Of a DNA stretch of 64,000 nucleotides, positions 7,854 to 15,056 are shown in pieces; position 1 is the first letter of the stretch; each line of letters opens with the position of its first letter. The position numbers and the translations under genes are program-made. The notes under the pieces were generated by a model, which saw only the letters and a list, made by a program, of their open reading frames with translations, did not search any database and was not told where the DNA came from. The stretch comes from Desulfoluna limicola. GTDB taxonomy: Bacteria > Desulfobacterota > Desulfobacteria > Desulfobacterales > Desulfolunaceae. The stretch spans positions 5,545,501 to 5,609,500 of the forward strand of contig NZ_AP024488.1 of assembly GCF_021654575.1 (NCBI RefSeq). The letters run 5' to 3'.

Positions 7854-8669
7854 ATGAGTGACGAGATGAAAACGGCAGGAGAGATTTTTCTTACCAACGA
7901 TGACGGCGTGGACTCACCGGGGCTTCTGGCGGCCGCCGAGGCGTTGAATTCACTGGCCAGGCTGAGCGTTGTGGCTCCGCTGAATCAGCAGACGGCCATG
8001 GGGCGGGCCAAGACCGGAAACCCCGACGCAACCCTTCTGCCAAGGACCCTTTCCGTGGGGGGCGAAGCCTTTCAAGCCTATGCCTGCGATGCCTCCCCTG
8101 CGGCTGCTGTGGCCCATGGGCTGAACGTCATGCCCGAAAAGGCCCCGAACCTCTTGGTCTCAGGGATCAACTATGGCGAGAACCTCGGTGCAAACATCAC
8201 AAGCTCCGGCACCGTGGGGGCGGCCATGGAGGCTGCGTACCGGGGTATCCCCTCCATCGCCATCTCCCTGGAGACCCCCGTGAGCTCCCACTATGAATAC
8301 ACCGAGCAGGAGTGGGGCACGGCCATTCACTTTCTTCGCTACTTTGCCGGGGTCGTCCTCGAGAAAGGCCTGCCCACGGATGTTCACATCTTAAAAATCG
8401 ATGTCCCCAGCAGCGCCACGCCCGAGACCCCCTGGCGCCTGACAACCCTTTCCCCATTTCTCCACTACCAGGCACACCTGGATGCCCCCACCATGGAGAG
8501 CCGCCTGCGCGATGTCAGGGTCGTTAAAGTACGCAACCCCGGCGAACCGGAAGAGACGGATGTCTACGCCCTCAGCATGGACAAGGTCGTCTCCGTCACC
8601 CCCCTGACCCTGGACCTCACCTCCCGCGCCGAGTTTTCATCGATTCACTCCTGGCTGACGGAGGGGTAG
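7854..8669 (+). CDS. surE: 5'/3'-nucleotidase SurE
   Basis: Metal-dependent survival-protein phosphatase that removes phosphate from nucleoside monophosphates; cytoplasmic. The family motifs are in place: LTNDDGVDSPG near the N-terminus (metal-binding Asp-Asp), APLNQQTAMG, SGINYGENLG and the GTVGAAMEAAYRG helix. Its 271 residues are near the usual 250-260. The ATG at 7854 follows TGGAGGG; the ATG four codons on is also possible. In many proteobacteria surE neighbours pcm, nlpD or rpoS; none is present here. The gene is convergent with the copper/heme cluster. Confidence 0.95.
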   Translation: MSDEMKTAGEIFLTNDDGVDSPGLLAAAEALNSLARLSVVAPLNQQTAMGRAKTGNPDATLLPRTLSVGGEAFQAYACDASPAAAVAHGLNVMPEKAPNLLVSGINYGENLGANITSSGTVGAAMEAAYRGIPSIAISLETPVSSHYEYTEQEWGTAIHFLRYFAGVVLEKGLPTDVHILKIDVPSSATPETPWRLTTLSPFLHYQAHLDAPTMESRLRDVRVVKVRNPGEPEETDVYALSMDKVVSVTPLTLDLTSRAEFSSIHSWLTEG

Positions 8670-8878
8670 GGCCGGGGCTTTCGATTTCATTGATTCACGG
8701 GCGTGAGGTTTGGCTTTGTATGGGGCCTTGTGTTTGTTGCAATGGGCTTATTTATCAGTAAAGCCCCGTCTCCCGTTTTATTTCTGACGTCCGATTCCAG
8801 TGTGGGATTGACGCTCATCGCAATGAAGTCACGACCTGGGGCACGAGTCGGCTTGCGTTTCTTTCTTCTTATGGTTCC

Positions 8879-9877
8879 CTACCCACCCAGCTTGAAGTCA
8901 GAGAAAACAATCGGGGCTGTAGCGATTATAGCCAAGACGACATAGCTGATGACAGCAATCAGGCAGAACTGTTTCTGCAGGGTGGGGATCACGTGGCCAA
9001 GGGAGTTGAACCCTTTGAAAAAATCGATCATGCCGAGACTGCCTCCCATGATGGCACCCGAAAAAAGGGTCAGGTAAAGGGGGTAACCGATGTGGTTGTA
9101 TTCTTTTTGAAGAAGACAAAATGGGCAGTGATGCGTTGGCAGTTCATAATAATAGAGAGAAATAAAGGAGACAATCGAAGCCAGGGTTATGAGAAAAAAG
9201 ACCATGCAAACGAACGAAAACAGCCGGGCTCTTTTCCGGGTTTGAAGAAAATAGCCTCCGGATGCCAGTACAGCGGCGATTCCCATATAAAATAAGGCCA
9301 TCATTTTGAACGGAGGAAGGTGGGCAAGGTCTCCGGCGACGGTGTCCGCATCTTCATTAAACACGGTGCCGCAACAGGAGGTGATGATCTGAGGGGCCAG
9401 CCGGGCCAGATAATTGATCAGCATCACAGTCTCTGTCACAAGCAGGCAGGTGATGGCAATCAAATATCCGTACTTAAGTCGAACCAGAGGGTAGTCATAT
9501 CCCTGGTTGTCCAGATAGTTCAACGCAATCCAGATGCCGCACAACAGACAATTGACGCTTTTTAAAATCAGCACCGCAAAACCAAAGATATTGGCATTCA
9601 AAGACCCGGTGGCGCACATGGCCCCAATGAACAGGGGGTGCATACGATCCGCTGTTGACACAAAAAGAAACAGAGACAAAAGCTCACAGGCCAGGGCGTA
9701 GTTAAGTATGGTGGAGATCAGGTAGGTTTTTCGTTCAAGCTGAAGCTGTTTTTCATGGCCGCTTTTAATGTCCCAGCCCCCAATAATCTGGATCCCCACC
9801 AGTGACGCATGAATCGCAACCAGGCTGATGGTAAGTGAACAGGAGGTCAGGGCGATGGTGGCCGGGTTGATCACCAA
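8879..9877 (-). CDS. Polytopic membrane protein with a CPFC motif (last gene of the copper/heme cluster)
   Basis: A 332-residue integral membrane protein with about eight hydrophobic spans. Near residue 255 it has HHCPFCLLQKEYNHIGYPLY at the start of a span, a CxxC placed as in DsbB/VKOR-type quinone-linked thiol oxidoreductases (CPLCxxQ), though I cannot place it in either family. A second pair (ITSCCG) sits near the middle. Starts are TTG 9877 or GTG 9874, behind AAGGAC. It lies 113 bp after the ABC ATPase and on the same strand. In context it could supply or recycle thiol redox equivalents for copper or heme loading in the periplasm; that is inference only. Confidence 0.65.
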   Translation of the reverse strand: MVINPATIALTSCSLTISLVAIHASLVGIQIIGGWDIKSGHEKQLQLERKTYLISTILNYALACELLSLFLFVSTADRMHPLFIGAMCATGSLNANIFGFAVLILKSVNCLLCGIWIALNYLDNQGYDYPLVRLKYGYLIAITCLLVTETVMLINYLARLAPQIITSCCGTVFNEDADTVAGDLAHLPPFKMMALFYMGIAAVLASGGYFLQTRKRARLFSFVCMVFFLITLASIVSFISLYYYELPTHHCPFCLLQKEYNHIGYPLYLTLFSGAIMGGSLGMIDFFKGFNSLGHVIPTLQKQFCLIAVISYVVLAIIATAPIVFSDFKLGG

Positions 9878-9990
9878 TGTATGCGTCCTTTCGATTTGGC
9901 CTTAATGCACGAGGCCGGCAATGGGGGTTTGGGTGCGGCAGAGCCGCAGACCCTTTTTTTAAAGGTGACGCACTGAGCGTCATGAAACGC

Positions 9991-10746
9991 TTACAGGCCG
10001 TCACACCGAGCCTTTTCGCGTACAACGATCTGACCATCTCGGAGTTCCACGCAATGGTTCACCGCAGAGGCGCCAAAAATAAGCGGGTCGTGGCTTGCAA
10101 TCAAAATGGTTTTGCCCTCTTGGCTAAGTCCGGCAAGGATGTCGAGAAATTCCATGGAGAGTTCGGTATTCAGGTGGGCCGTGGGCTCATCGGCAATAAT
10201 GACATCCGGATCGTTGATCAGGGCCCTGGCAATGGCAACCCGCTGCTTTTCTCCCCCTGAGAGGTGTTCGACCTTTTGGGCTCTTTTTGAGACAATTTTA
10301 AACTTATCCAAAAGCCGCATGGCCCGCTCGCGGATGGCCAGAGACGTTTCGTTAGACGGTGCGGCGGGGAGGGTGACGTTGTCCAGAACCGACATGCCTC
10401 TGATCAGATTATAATTCTGAAAAATAAAGCCAAACTGAGTGCGTCGGATTTCTGCAAGAAACCGTTCCGGCAGGCTTGTAATTTCTTTGCCTTTAAAATG
10501 AATTCGTCCTGATGAGGGTCTGGCCATGCACCCGATAATGCTCAGGAGTGTCGTTTTTCCAGACCCGCTGGGCCCTTTAAGCAGTGTGATCTGGTTGAGA
10601 CCAATTCTCAGGCTGATATCCTGCAATGCCGTAAAACTGTTTTTTTCTGTATTGCGTGGGGTGCTTGACGTGTAGGTTTTTGTAATGTCCGTTAATTCAA
10701 TCGTGTTAAGAGGTGGGCTTAAGGGGCCGTTGCCTTGACGGTGCAT
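9991..10746 (-). CDS. ABC transporter ATP-binding protein (MacB/LolD-like)
   Basis: A 251-residue ATPase subunit. Walker A is GPSGSGKTTLLS, the signature LSGGEKQRVAIARAL, and Walker B VIIADEPTAHLN followed by the H-loop ASHD. The sequence IELTDITKTY at the start and FIFQNYNLI (Q-loop) are typical of the LolD/MacB/FtsE branch, which pairs with FtsX-fold permeases. The only such permease nearby is the one at 12554-13741 in the same cluster, so the two likely form one mechanotransmission-type transporter. This differs from the NosFY pair of true nos operons, whose permease is of another fold. The start ATG 10746 has AGAGAGG upstream. Confidence 0.9.
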   Translation of the reverse strand: MHRQGNGPLSPPLNTIELTDITKTYTSSTPRNTEKNSFTALQDISLRIGLNQITLLKGPSGSGKTTLLSIIGCMARPSSGRIHFKGKEITSLPERFLAEIRRTQFGFIFQNYNLIRGMSVLDNVTLPAAPSNETSLAIRERAMRLLDKFKIVSKRAQKVEHLSGGEKQRVAIARALINDPDVIIADEPTAHLNTELSMEFLDILAGLSQEGKTILIASHDPLIFGASAVNHCVELRDGQIVVREKARCDGL

Positions 10747-10818
10747 GCTGCCTCTCTGTGGGGTTATCAGGGACGTGTTGTGGAAAAATGCCAGCAGGGG
10801 GGTGCCCGCTGCCCGGCC

Positions 10819-11304
10819 TCAGTCAAGGGTTAAAATAAGTTGGGGGGTGACATCAGAAAATTGAACCTTGAGCTTTCCTTTGTGATCTTTTGAGAATTCA
10901 TTGGCATCGCCCTCTGTCTTCAAAGGAATCAATTCCCTGCCCATGGGACCATAGACATCACTTCCAAGGACGAAATACGCGTCATGGGCGTTGATCAGCG
11001 AAACATCATAATAGTCGGTCACATAGATGGCTGAAATATCATCGAGGCTTTTTCGGGGGTGGTATTTTTGTATGTTGAAGTAATATTTAAACAAATCCTT
11101 GGCTCCGTCGAAAAAGACGGTTTTTCCATCTGAATAGATGATTTCACCCACCCAGTCCGGGTATTTGGCGACAAACATGCCACACACGGGGCATTTTTCT
11201 CCGGAAGATGGCGAGACCGGAGGCGCGTCCTTTGCCAGCGCCAATGAGGCCGTCATGACCACGGTGAAGACCACGGATATCAACATGTTCCATCGCCTGA
11301 TCAT
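10819..11304 (-). CDS. NosL-like copper-binding protein 1
   Basis: A 161-residue exported protein: a signal peptide (residues 1-24, ending ASLALA) and a NosL fold with the motif CPVCGM (Cys38, Cys41, Met43) that binds Cu(I) in NosL. Downstream are the family stretches DGKTVFFDGAKDLFKY and YDVSLINAHDAYFVLGS. NosL brings copper to nitrous oxide reductase; no nosZ is here, so the client is probably one of the copper-site proteins of this cluster. There is no lipobox cysteine at the cleavage site, unlike classical NosL lipoproteins. The ATG at 11304 follows AAGGAG. It is the second of two NosL-like genes in tandem. Confidence 0.85.
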   Translation of the reverse strand: MIRRWNMLISVVFTVVMTASLALAKDAPPVSPSSGEKCPVCGMFVAKYPDWVGEIIYSDGKTVFFDGAKDLFKYYFNIQKYHPRKSLDDISAIYVTDYYDVSLINAHDAYFVLGSDVYGPMGRELIPLKTEGDANEFSKDHKGKLKVQFSDVTPQLILTLD

Positions 11305-11453
11305 ATTGTCTCCTTGCTCATGCCCATCCTTGAACCCTGATGGATGGGCATTTTTTACGAGTCCTTCGGACAGAACGCCGGTGAAACAGGATGAGAACCG
11401 ACACCCTACGGGTTCTTGCCGGCCATCGGTGTGGGAGCCGATTTAGACTCAGG

Positions 11454-12008
11454 CTACTGTTTGACCAATGTCTCTTCAAGGGGCTTTTCCATCGACAATT
11501 TCCTCATCCGCATCTTTTCTCTTTTTTTGCGAATCATCGTGATATCTTTGTACATGTCCTCAAACGAGGCCTGAACAGACGCGTCAAAGGGTACCAGCTC
11601 ACCGCCGTTTTCAGCCACAAACTTTTCGGCGTCTTCCGTTTTCTTGAAAGCCCATTTGGCCCGCAAGGTCATCACGCCCATCTTGTCTCCGCCGAGAACC
11701 CAAAATGCTTTTTCCGCGTCAATCAGTTCTTTGGACTGATAGTCCCCCACCATCAATGCCTTCGGGGACTTGTCTATTTTCAGGGCCATGTCAATGGCGG
11801 CACAGTGGAGTGAACATGTCCCCACACTGGAGCCGTCATTGTATTGGATCAAAAATCTGGAGTGAGCAAATGTTGCACGATTCATCCCGCAATACGGGCA
11901 GTCGGCGTGTTCGGCGATATCGTCAGCTGCCCATCCCGTTGCACCCAGGCTGATAAAAGAGACCATCAGCAAAACAACCCAGCCAATTTTTTGAAAGGTC
12001 TGTTTCAT
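11454..12008 (-). CDS. NosL-like copper-binding protein 2
   Basis: A 184-residue exported protein with signal peptide (residues ~1-27, ending TGWA) and the NosL motif CPYCGM (Cys37, Cys40, Met42). Unlike its neighbour it carries a second cysteine pair, CSLHC (Cys65, Cys69), in the strand after the motif, which could add a metal or disulfide site. Later stretches KELIDAEKAFWVLGGDKMGVMT and WAFKKTEDAEKFVAENGG fit the family, in pieces. The C-terminal ~40 residues are a charged helix (IRKKREKMRMRK). The ATG at 12008 is preceded by AAGGAGG. Two different NosL proteins in one operon suggest two copper clients. Confidence 0.85.
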   Translation of the reverse strand: MKQTFQKIGWVVLLMVSFISLGATGWAADDIAEHADCPYCGMNRATFAHSRFLIQYNDGSSVGTCSLHCAAIDMALKIDKSPKALMVGDYQSKELIDAEKAFWVLGGDKMGVMTLRAKWAFKKTEDAEKFVAENGGELVPFDASVQASFEDMYKDITMIRKKREKMRMRKLSMEKPLEETLVKQ

Positions 12009-12056
12009 GTCGGCAAAACCTCCTTGATAAACGTATAGATAAGATATGGAAATCAG

Positions 12057-12506
12057 CTAAAACAGCTTCTTCCCCCTGTGAATCACAGACAATTTAATTT
12101 CAATCACATCGTTTGCTAGGGTGCTTCGCAGGGGAATGGGTGCGCAGGGTCCGATGTAGTCCCACATTTCCATATCCAGGTCGTACTTCAGCCCACAGGC
12201 GATGCAGAGAATTTTGTGGTCTTTCGTCACCCGAAACCCAAGCTTGTATTTAAAACAGCTGTAGCAGGCGTCGTAGTGGGTTCGAAGCTTCCCCTTACCG
12301 TCGGTACGCACAAAAAAATTAATGTTCCTGTCGTCATATTTGTACGTATAGAAATGCACCTGACGGTCATTGACATCGCTGACGGGAATCCGGAGAACCT
12401 CACCTGTCGGCACAATCAACGGGTGTTCCGGTGCCTGCCGGGCGCATCCGGGACCCACCAGCAGGACCCACAAAAAAAGCGAGACCCCCAGATGTGTTAT
12501 GCGCAT
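12057..12506 (-). CDS. DUF2318-like lipoprotein with five conserved cysteines
   Basis: A 149-residue lipoprotein: signal peptide ending LLVGPGC, with Cys21 as the lipid site. The mature part has CYSC (Cys81, Cys84), CIAC (Cys101, Cys104) and GPCAPIPL (Cys121), the spacing and wording of DUF2318, a domain often tied to periplasmic iron or copper uptake membrane proteins. The cysteines could hold a metal centre. It sits between the FtsX permease and the NosL genes (48 bp after them in each direction), which supports a role in metal handling or redox assembly. The substrate is unknown. Confidence 0.7.
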   Translation of the reverse strand: MRITHLGVSLFLWVLLVGPGCARQAPEHPLIVPTGEVLRIPVSDVNDRQVHFYTYKYDDRNINFFVRTDGKGKLRTHYDACYSCFKYKLGFRVTKDHKILCIACGLKYDLDMEMWDYIGPCAPIPLRSTLANDVIEIKLSVIHRGKKLF

Positions 12507-12553
12507 GGCTGCCTGCCCTGAGTCCGATGACGCGATTGCATGCCACTCCCACC

Positions 12554-13741
12554 TCAGCGCATCACCATATCCGGATCGGTAATGGCCACTTTCCAGGACG
12601 GAATGAGTGTCGCCGCGATGTAAGGAATCACAGTAAGGAACATGATGATAAAAAATTTATACGGGTCAATAGAGGGCAACGGCCTGAATACCGGAAATAA
12701 AACCGACCAGCCCCGCATGATGGGGGAAAACATCATGCATCCGAAAAAAAATACGTGGATATACGCAGCAATGGTCCCGGTGAGAAAAGAGAGCACCGAG
12801 ATGACAAACCCTTCCCAGAATTTCAACTCCAGGATATCCGACGTCTCCCAGCCAATGGCCTTCAGCACACCAATACTTTTCCGCTCGTCAGCACTCAACC
12901 CCGAGGCCTTATCCCATGCAAGAATGGCGAAGGCCGCGAGGGAGCCGATAAGTAGCGCCACCATCAGCCCGCTCCGCCACCCAAAAAGGGCCTCATAGGT
13001 ACTCAACACCTGGCTTTTGGATATGGACCGAATCATGGGCAATCGTTCCTGGATCTTCCGGGCGATGGCATCAACCTCCCGAGTATTGCGAATATGCACC
13101 ACCATGTCTGTGCACTGCCCATGGGGCGTGTCAAAGACCGTGGTTAAGTCTTCCGTCCGAAGTAGCACGAGATCGTTGGTTAAAATGGACGATTCAGAGC
13201 GAAAGATCCCCGTGACCTTCAGCACATAGAGTTTCCCATCGCTTCCCTGAACCGGAATGATATCATCCACACCGATAAAGCGAGCATCCGCAACCCCCTC
13301 GCCGATAACACAGGTTATGAAGTGTCCATCTTTTCGAAGCGGTTCGCTTTCATCAAGGTTGAACTCGCCTTCAACCAGTATGGCGATCTCGGGGGGGATC
13401 TTATCCACTCCCATGAAGGTATAATTTGCGGTTGTCTGGGGGTCATAGTAATACCCCCATTGTCGCATGCTGACCTGTCTGACCCCCCTGATGGTTCGAA
13501 TTGTATCGGCGTATTCCCGGGGGATCATGTCATGGCGCCCCCCCTTCAGCCGTTGAACAATCAACTCGGGCGAGGACTGGAGGAGCGCTTCGGCTTCTTT
13601 TTTTAAGGCATCGGTATACAGGAGCAATGACGCAACCAGAAACACGTTGAACGCGTAGACACTGAGTATGACAAAATTTTTGTTCTTCTGCCTGAGCAGG
13701 AGCGACAGGGCAAAGTCAAGAATTCTCGCATGTCTGTACAT
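12554..13741 (-). CDS. FtsX-fold ABC transporter permease
   Basis: A 395-residue MacB/LolC-like permease: one span near residue 25 (FVILSVYAFNVFLVASLLL), a ~230-residue periplasmic MacB_PCD-like domain (FMGVDKIPPE, GEGVADARFIGVDDII), then three spans including the conserved ERKSIGVLKAIGW of FtsX folds. The correct start is ATG 13741, one base after the stop of the upstream gene and behind GGAGAATGAG; the frame runs further up but that part is the upstream gene read in another frame. It should work with the ATPase at 9991-10746. Such pairs extrude or extract lipoproteins, heme or peptides, or sense the envelope. Confidence 0.88.
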   Translation of the reverse strand: MYRHARILDFALSLLLRQKNKNFVILSVYAFNVFLVASLLLYTDALKKEAEALLQSSPELIVQRLKGGRHDMIPREYADTIRTIRGVRQVSMRQWGYYYDPQTTANYTFMGVDKIPPEIAILVEGEFNLDESEPLRKDGHFITCVIGEGVADARFIGVDDIIPVQGSDGKLYVLKVTGIFRSESSILTNDLVLLRTEDLTTVFDTPHGQCTDMVVHIRNTREVDAIARKIQERLPMIRSISKSQVLSTYEALFGWRSGLMVALLIGSLAAFAILAWDKASGLSADERKSIGVLKAIGWETSDILELKFWEGFVISVLSFLTGTIAAYIHVFFFGCMMFSPIMRGWSVLFPVFRPLPSIDPYKFFIIMFLTVIPYIAATLIPSWKVAITDPDMVMR

Positions 13742-13742
13742 C

Positions 13743-14072
13743 TCATTCTCCAGGGGCGATTCGTGGGGTGTCCGTCTGAACCCTCTGCAGGGTCGACATG
13801 GGTGGCGGTGCCAGAATCGAACCGGCCGGAAAGTGTTCAATGGCGCCGGGAAAATCTTGAAAGGGGGTAAAGAAATCGACCTGGGATGGATGCCGTGTAT
13901 ACCGGGCTTCCGTCCAGAATGCCAGATCTGTAAGCATAAGCGTCTCAACCAGTCGGCGATTCTCCAGGCGGTGCTGGTGCAAATCTTTTCCACAAAAAAC
14001 ACCGGTGAGAGACAATCCCAAAAGCAGAATGAGCTCTGCACTGATGATGGCAAGAAAGAATTTATGTTTCAT
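13743..14072 (-). CDS. Small membrane-anchored or secreted protein of unknown function
   Basis: A 109-residue protein with an N-terminal hydrophobic segment (FFLAIISAELILLLGLSLTGVF), then a polar part without recognisable domain (DLHQHRLENRRLVETL; DFPGAIEHFPAGSI). One cysteine (residue 27) follows the membrane segment but without a lipobox. I keep it as real because it fits tightly between two cluster genes: its start is 3 bp after the CuA-cytochrome gene and its stop TGA is one base before the FtsX start, which implies translational coupling. No function is proposed. Confidence 0.65.
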   Translation of the reverse strand: MKHKFFLAIISAELILLLGLSLTGVFCGKDLHQHRLENRRLVETLMLTDLAFWTEARYTRHPSQVDFFTPFQDFPGAIEHFPAGSILAPPPMSTLQRVQTDTPRIAPGE

Positions 14073-14075
14073 GGG

Positions 14076-15053
14076 TTATGTGGTCTCATCAGCCTCGATA
14101 GACTCCTCCTCCGCCTCTTCCCACGGGTAAAGATAAATAAAGTACGAAATCAACGCGTCGATCTCATGATCTGTCAGCATATATTTCCAGGCAGGCATCC
14201 ACAGGGGGGGGGAGGGGCCCTGTGGGTCTTGTTTTTCCGGTTCGCTGCCGTTTCGAATAATCTCTTTCAGCGCCATGTACCGATCCATCACAAGCGGAAT
14301 TAAAGAAATGTCCGGAGGCTCTTCCAACTCTTCAACACCACCGTATTTCAGCAACGTCTGATTGAATGCCTCGGCATCTTCTTCGGTACGCAGAAAAATC
14401 TTTGAGGCGGTTGTGAGGTGATCCGGAACATATGTCTTGGCATAGTTGGGGTTGTGAACCCCTCCCCGTCCGCCTTGACCATGACAGGCATTGCAGGTCA
14501 TTTCCTGGTAGAGATAGTCGCCCAGGTCGATGAGATCGCCCTCCTCAGGTCGGTCGAACTCCACAAAACATATGGGGCAGAGGATGGGGGCCGGTGCGTC
14601 CACTGATTTGACCCCATCGCTGATCACAACCCAGCCGGTCATGTAGCAATGGCATTTCCCACACATGGTCGTGCAGAAGTACTGGTAAACGCCCGGAGCT
14701 CCGGCGGTAAACCGCAGGGTGGTGACTTTACCGGGGACCACATCGGCGGGGCCGACATTGAGGGTCGGAATATAAAACTGGTGCACCACATCTCCGCTGT
14801 GAACATTGAGAATCACCTCATCACCCGTTGTCAGGATCAGGGTCATGGGTTTGTACCGTTTCCACCAGTACGTAAGCCCCGAGACATCATCCAGGGTGTA
14901 GGCCCCACTTCCTGCGCCGACCGCGGTGATGTCAAACACCTTGACTGTCGGGGAGTACAGGTTGGGACGATACACAAGCTCATACCAGGCCACAGACCCG
15001 GGAACGGCAACCAGTGTGATCAATAAGGCAATCAACGCTAGTGTCTCTTTCAT
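14076..15053 (-). CDS. CuA-type cupredoxin fused to a cytochrome c domain
   Basis: A 325-residue protein anchored by an N-terminal span (residues 4-24). Residues ~70-145 form a COX2/N2O-reductase-like cupredoxin with a complete CuA ligand set: His91, Cys127, Cys131, His135, Met138 (motif CTTMCGKCHCYM). A CPIC pair (159-162) follows, then a cytochrome c domain with the heme motif CNACH (187-191) and a distal Met candidate in LWMPAWKYML. It should pass electrons between a CuA centre and heme c in the periplasm. It resembles oxidase subunit II with a fused cytochrome, but no subunit I gene is in the window. It begins 3 bp after the CuA-polyferredoxin stop, so the two are surely co-translated. 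Confidence 0.85.
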   Translation of the reverse strand: MKETLALIALLITLVAVPGSVAWYELVYRPNLYSPTVKVFDITAVGAGSGAYTLDDVSGLTYWWKRYKPMTLILTTGDEVILNVHSGDVVHQFYIPTLNVGPADVVPGKVTTLRFTAGAPGVYQYFCTTMCGKCHCYMTGWVVISDGVKSVDAPAPILCPICFVEFDRPEEGDLIDLGDYLYQEMTCNACHGQGGRGGVHNPNYAKTYVPDHLTTASKIFLRTEEDAEAFNQTLLKYGGVEELEEPPDISLIPLVMDRYMALKEIIRNGSEPEKQDPQGPSPPLWMPAWKYMLTDHEIDALISYFIYLYPWEEAEEESIEADETT

Positions 15054-15056
15054 ACC

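Noticed and set aside
9930..9961. GC hairpin followed by T7 between the ABC ATPase and CPFC protein genes
   Set aside because: The T-run is on the plus strand, while both genes are on the minus strand, so it would not end their transcript.
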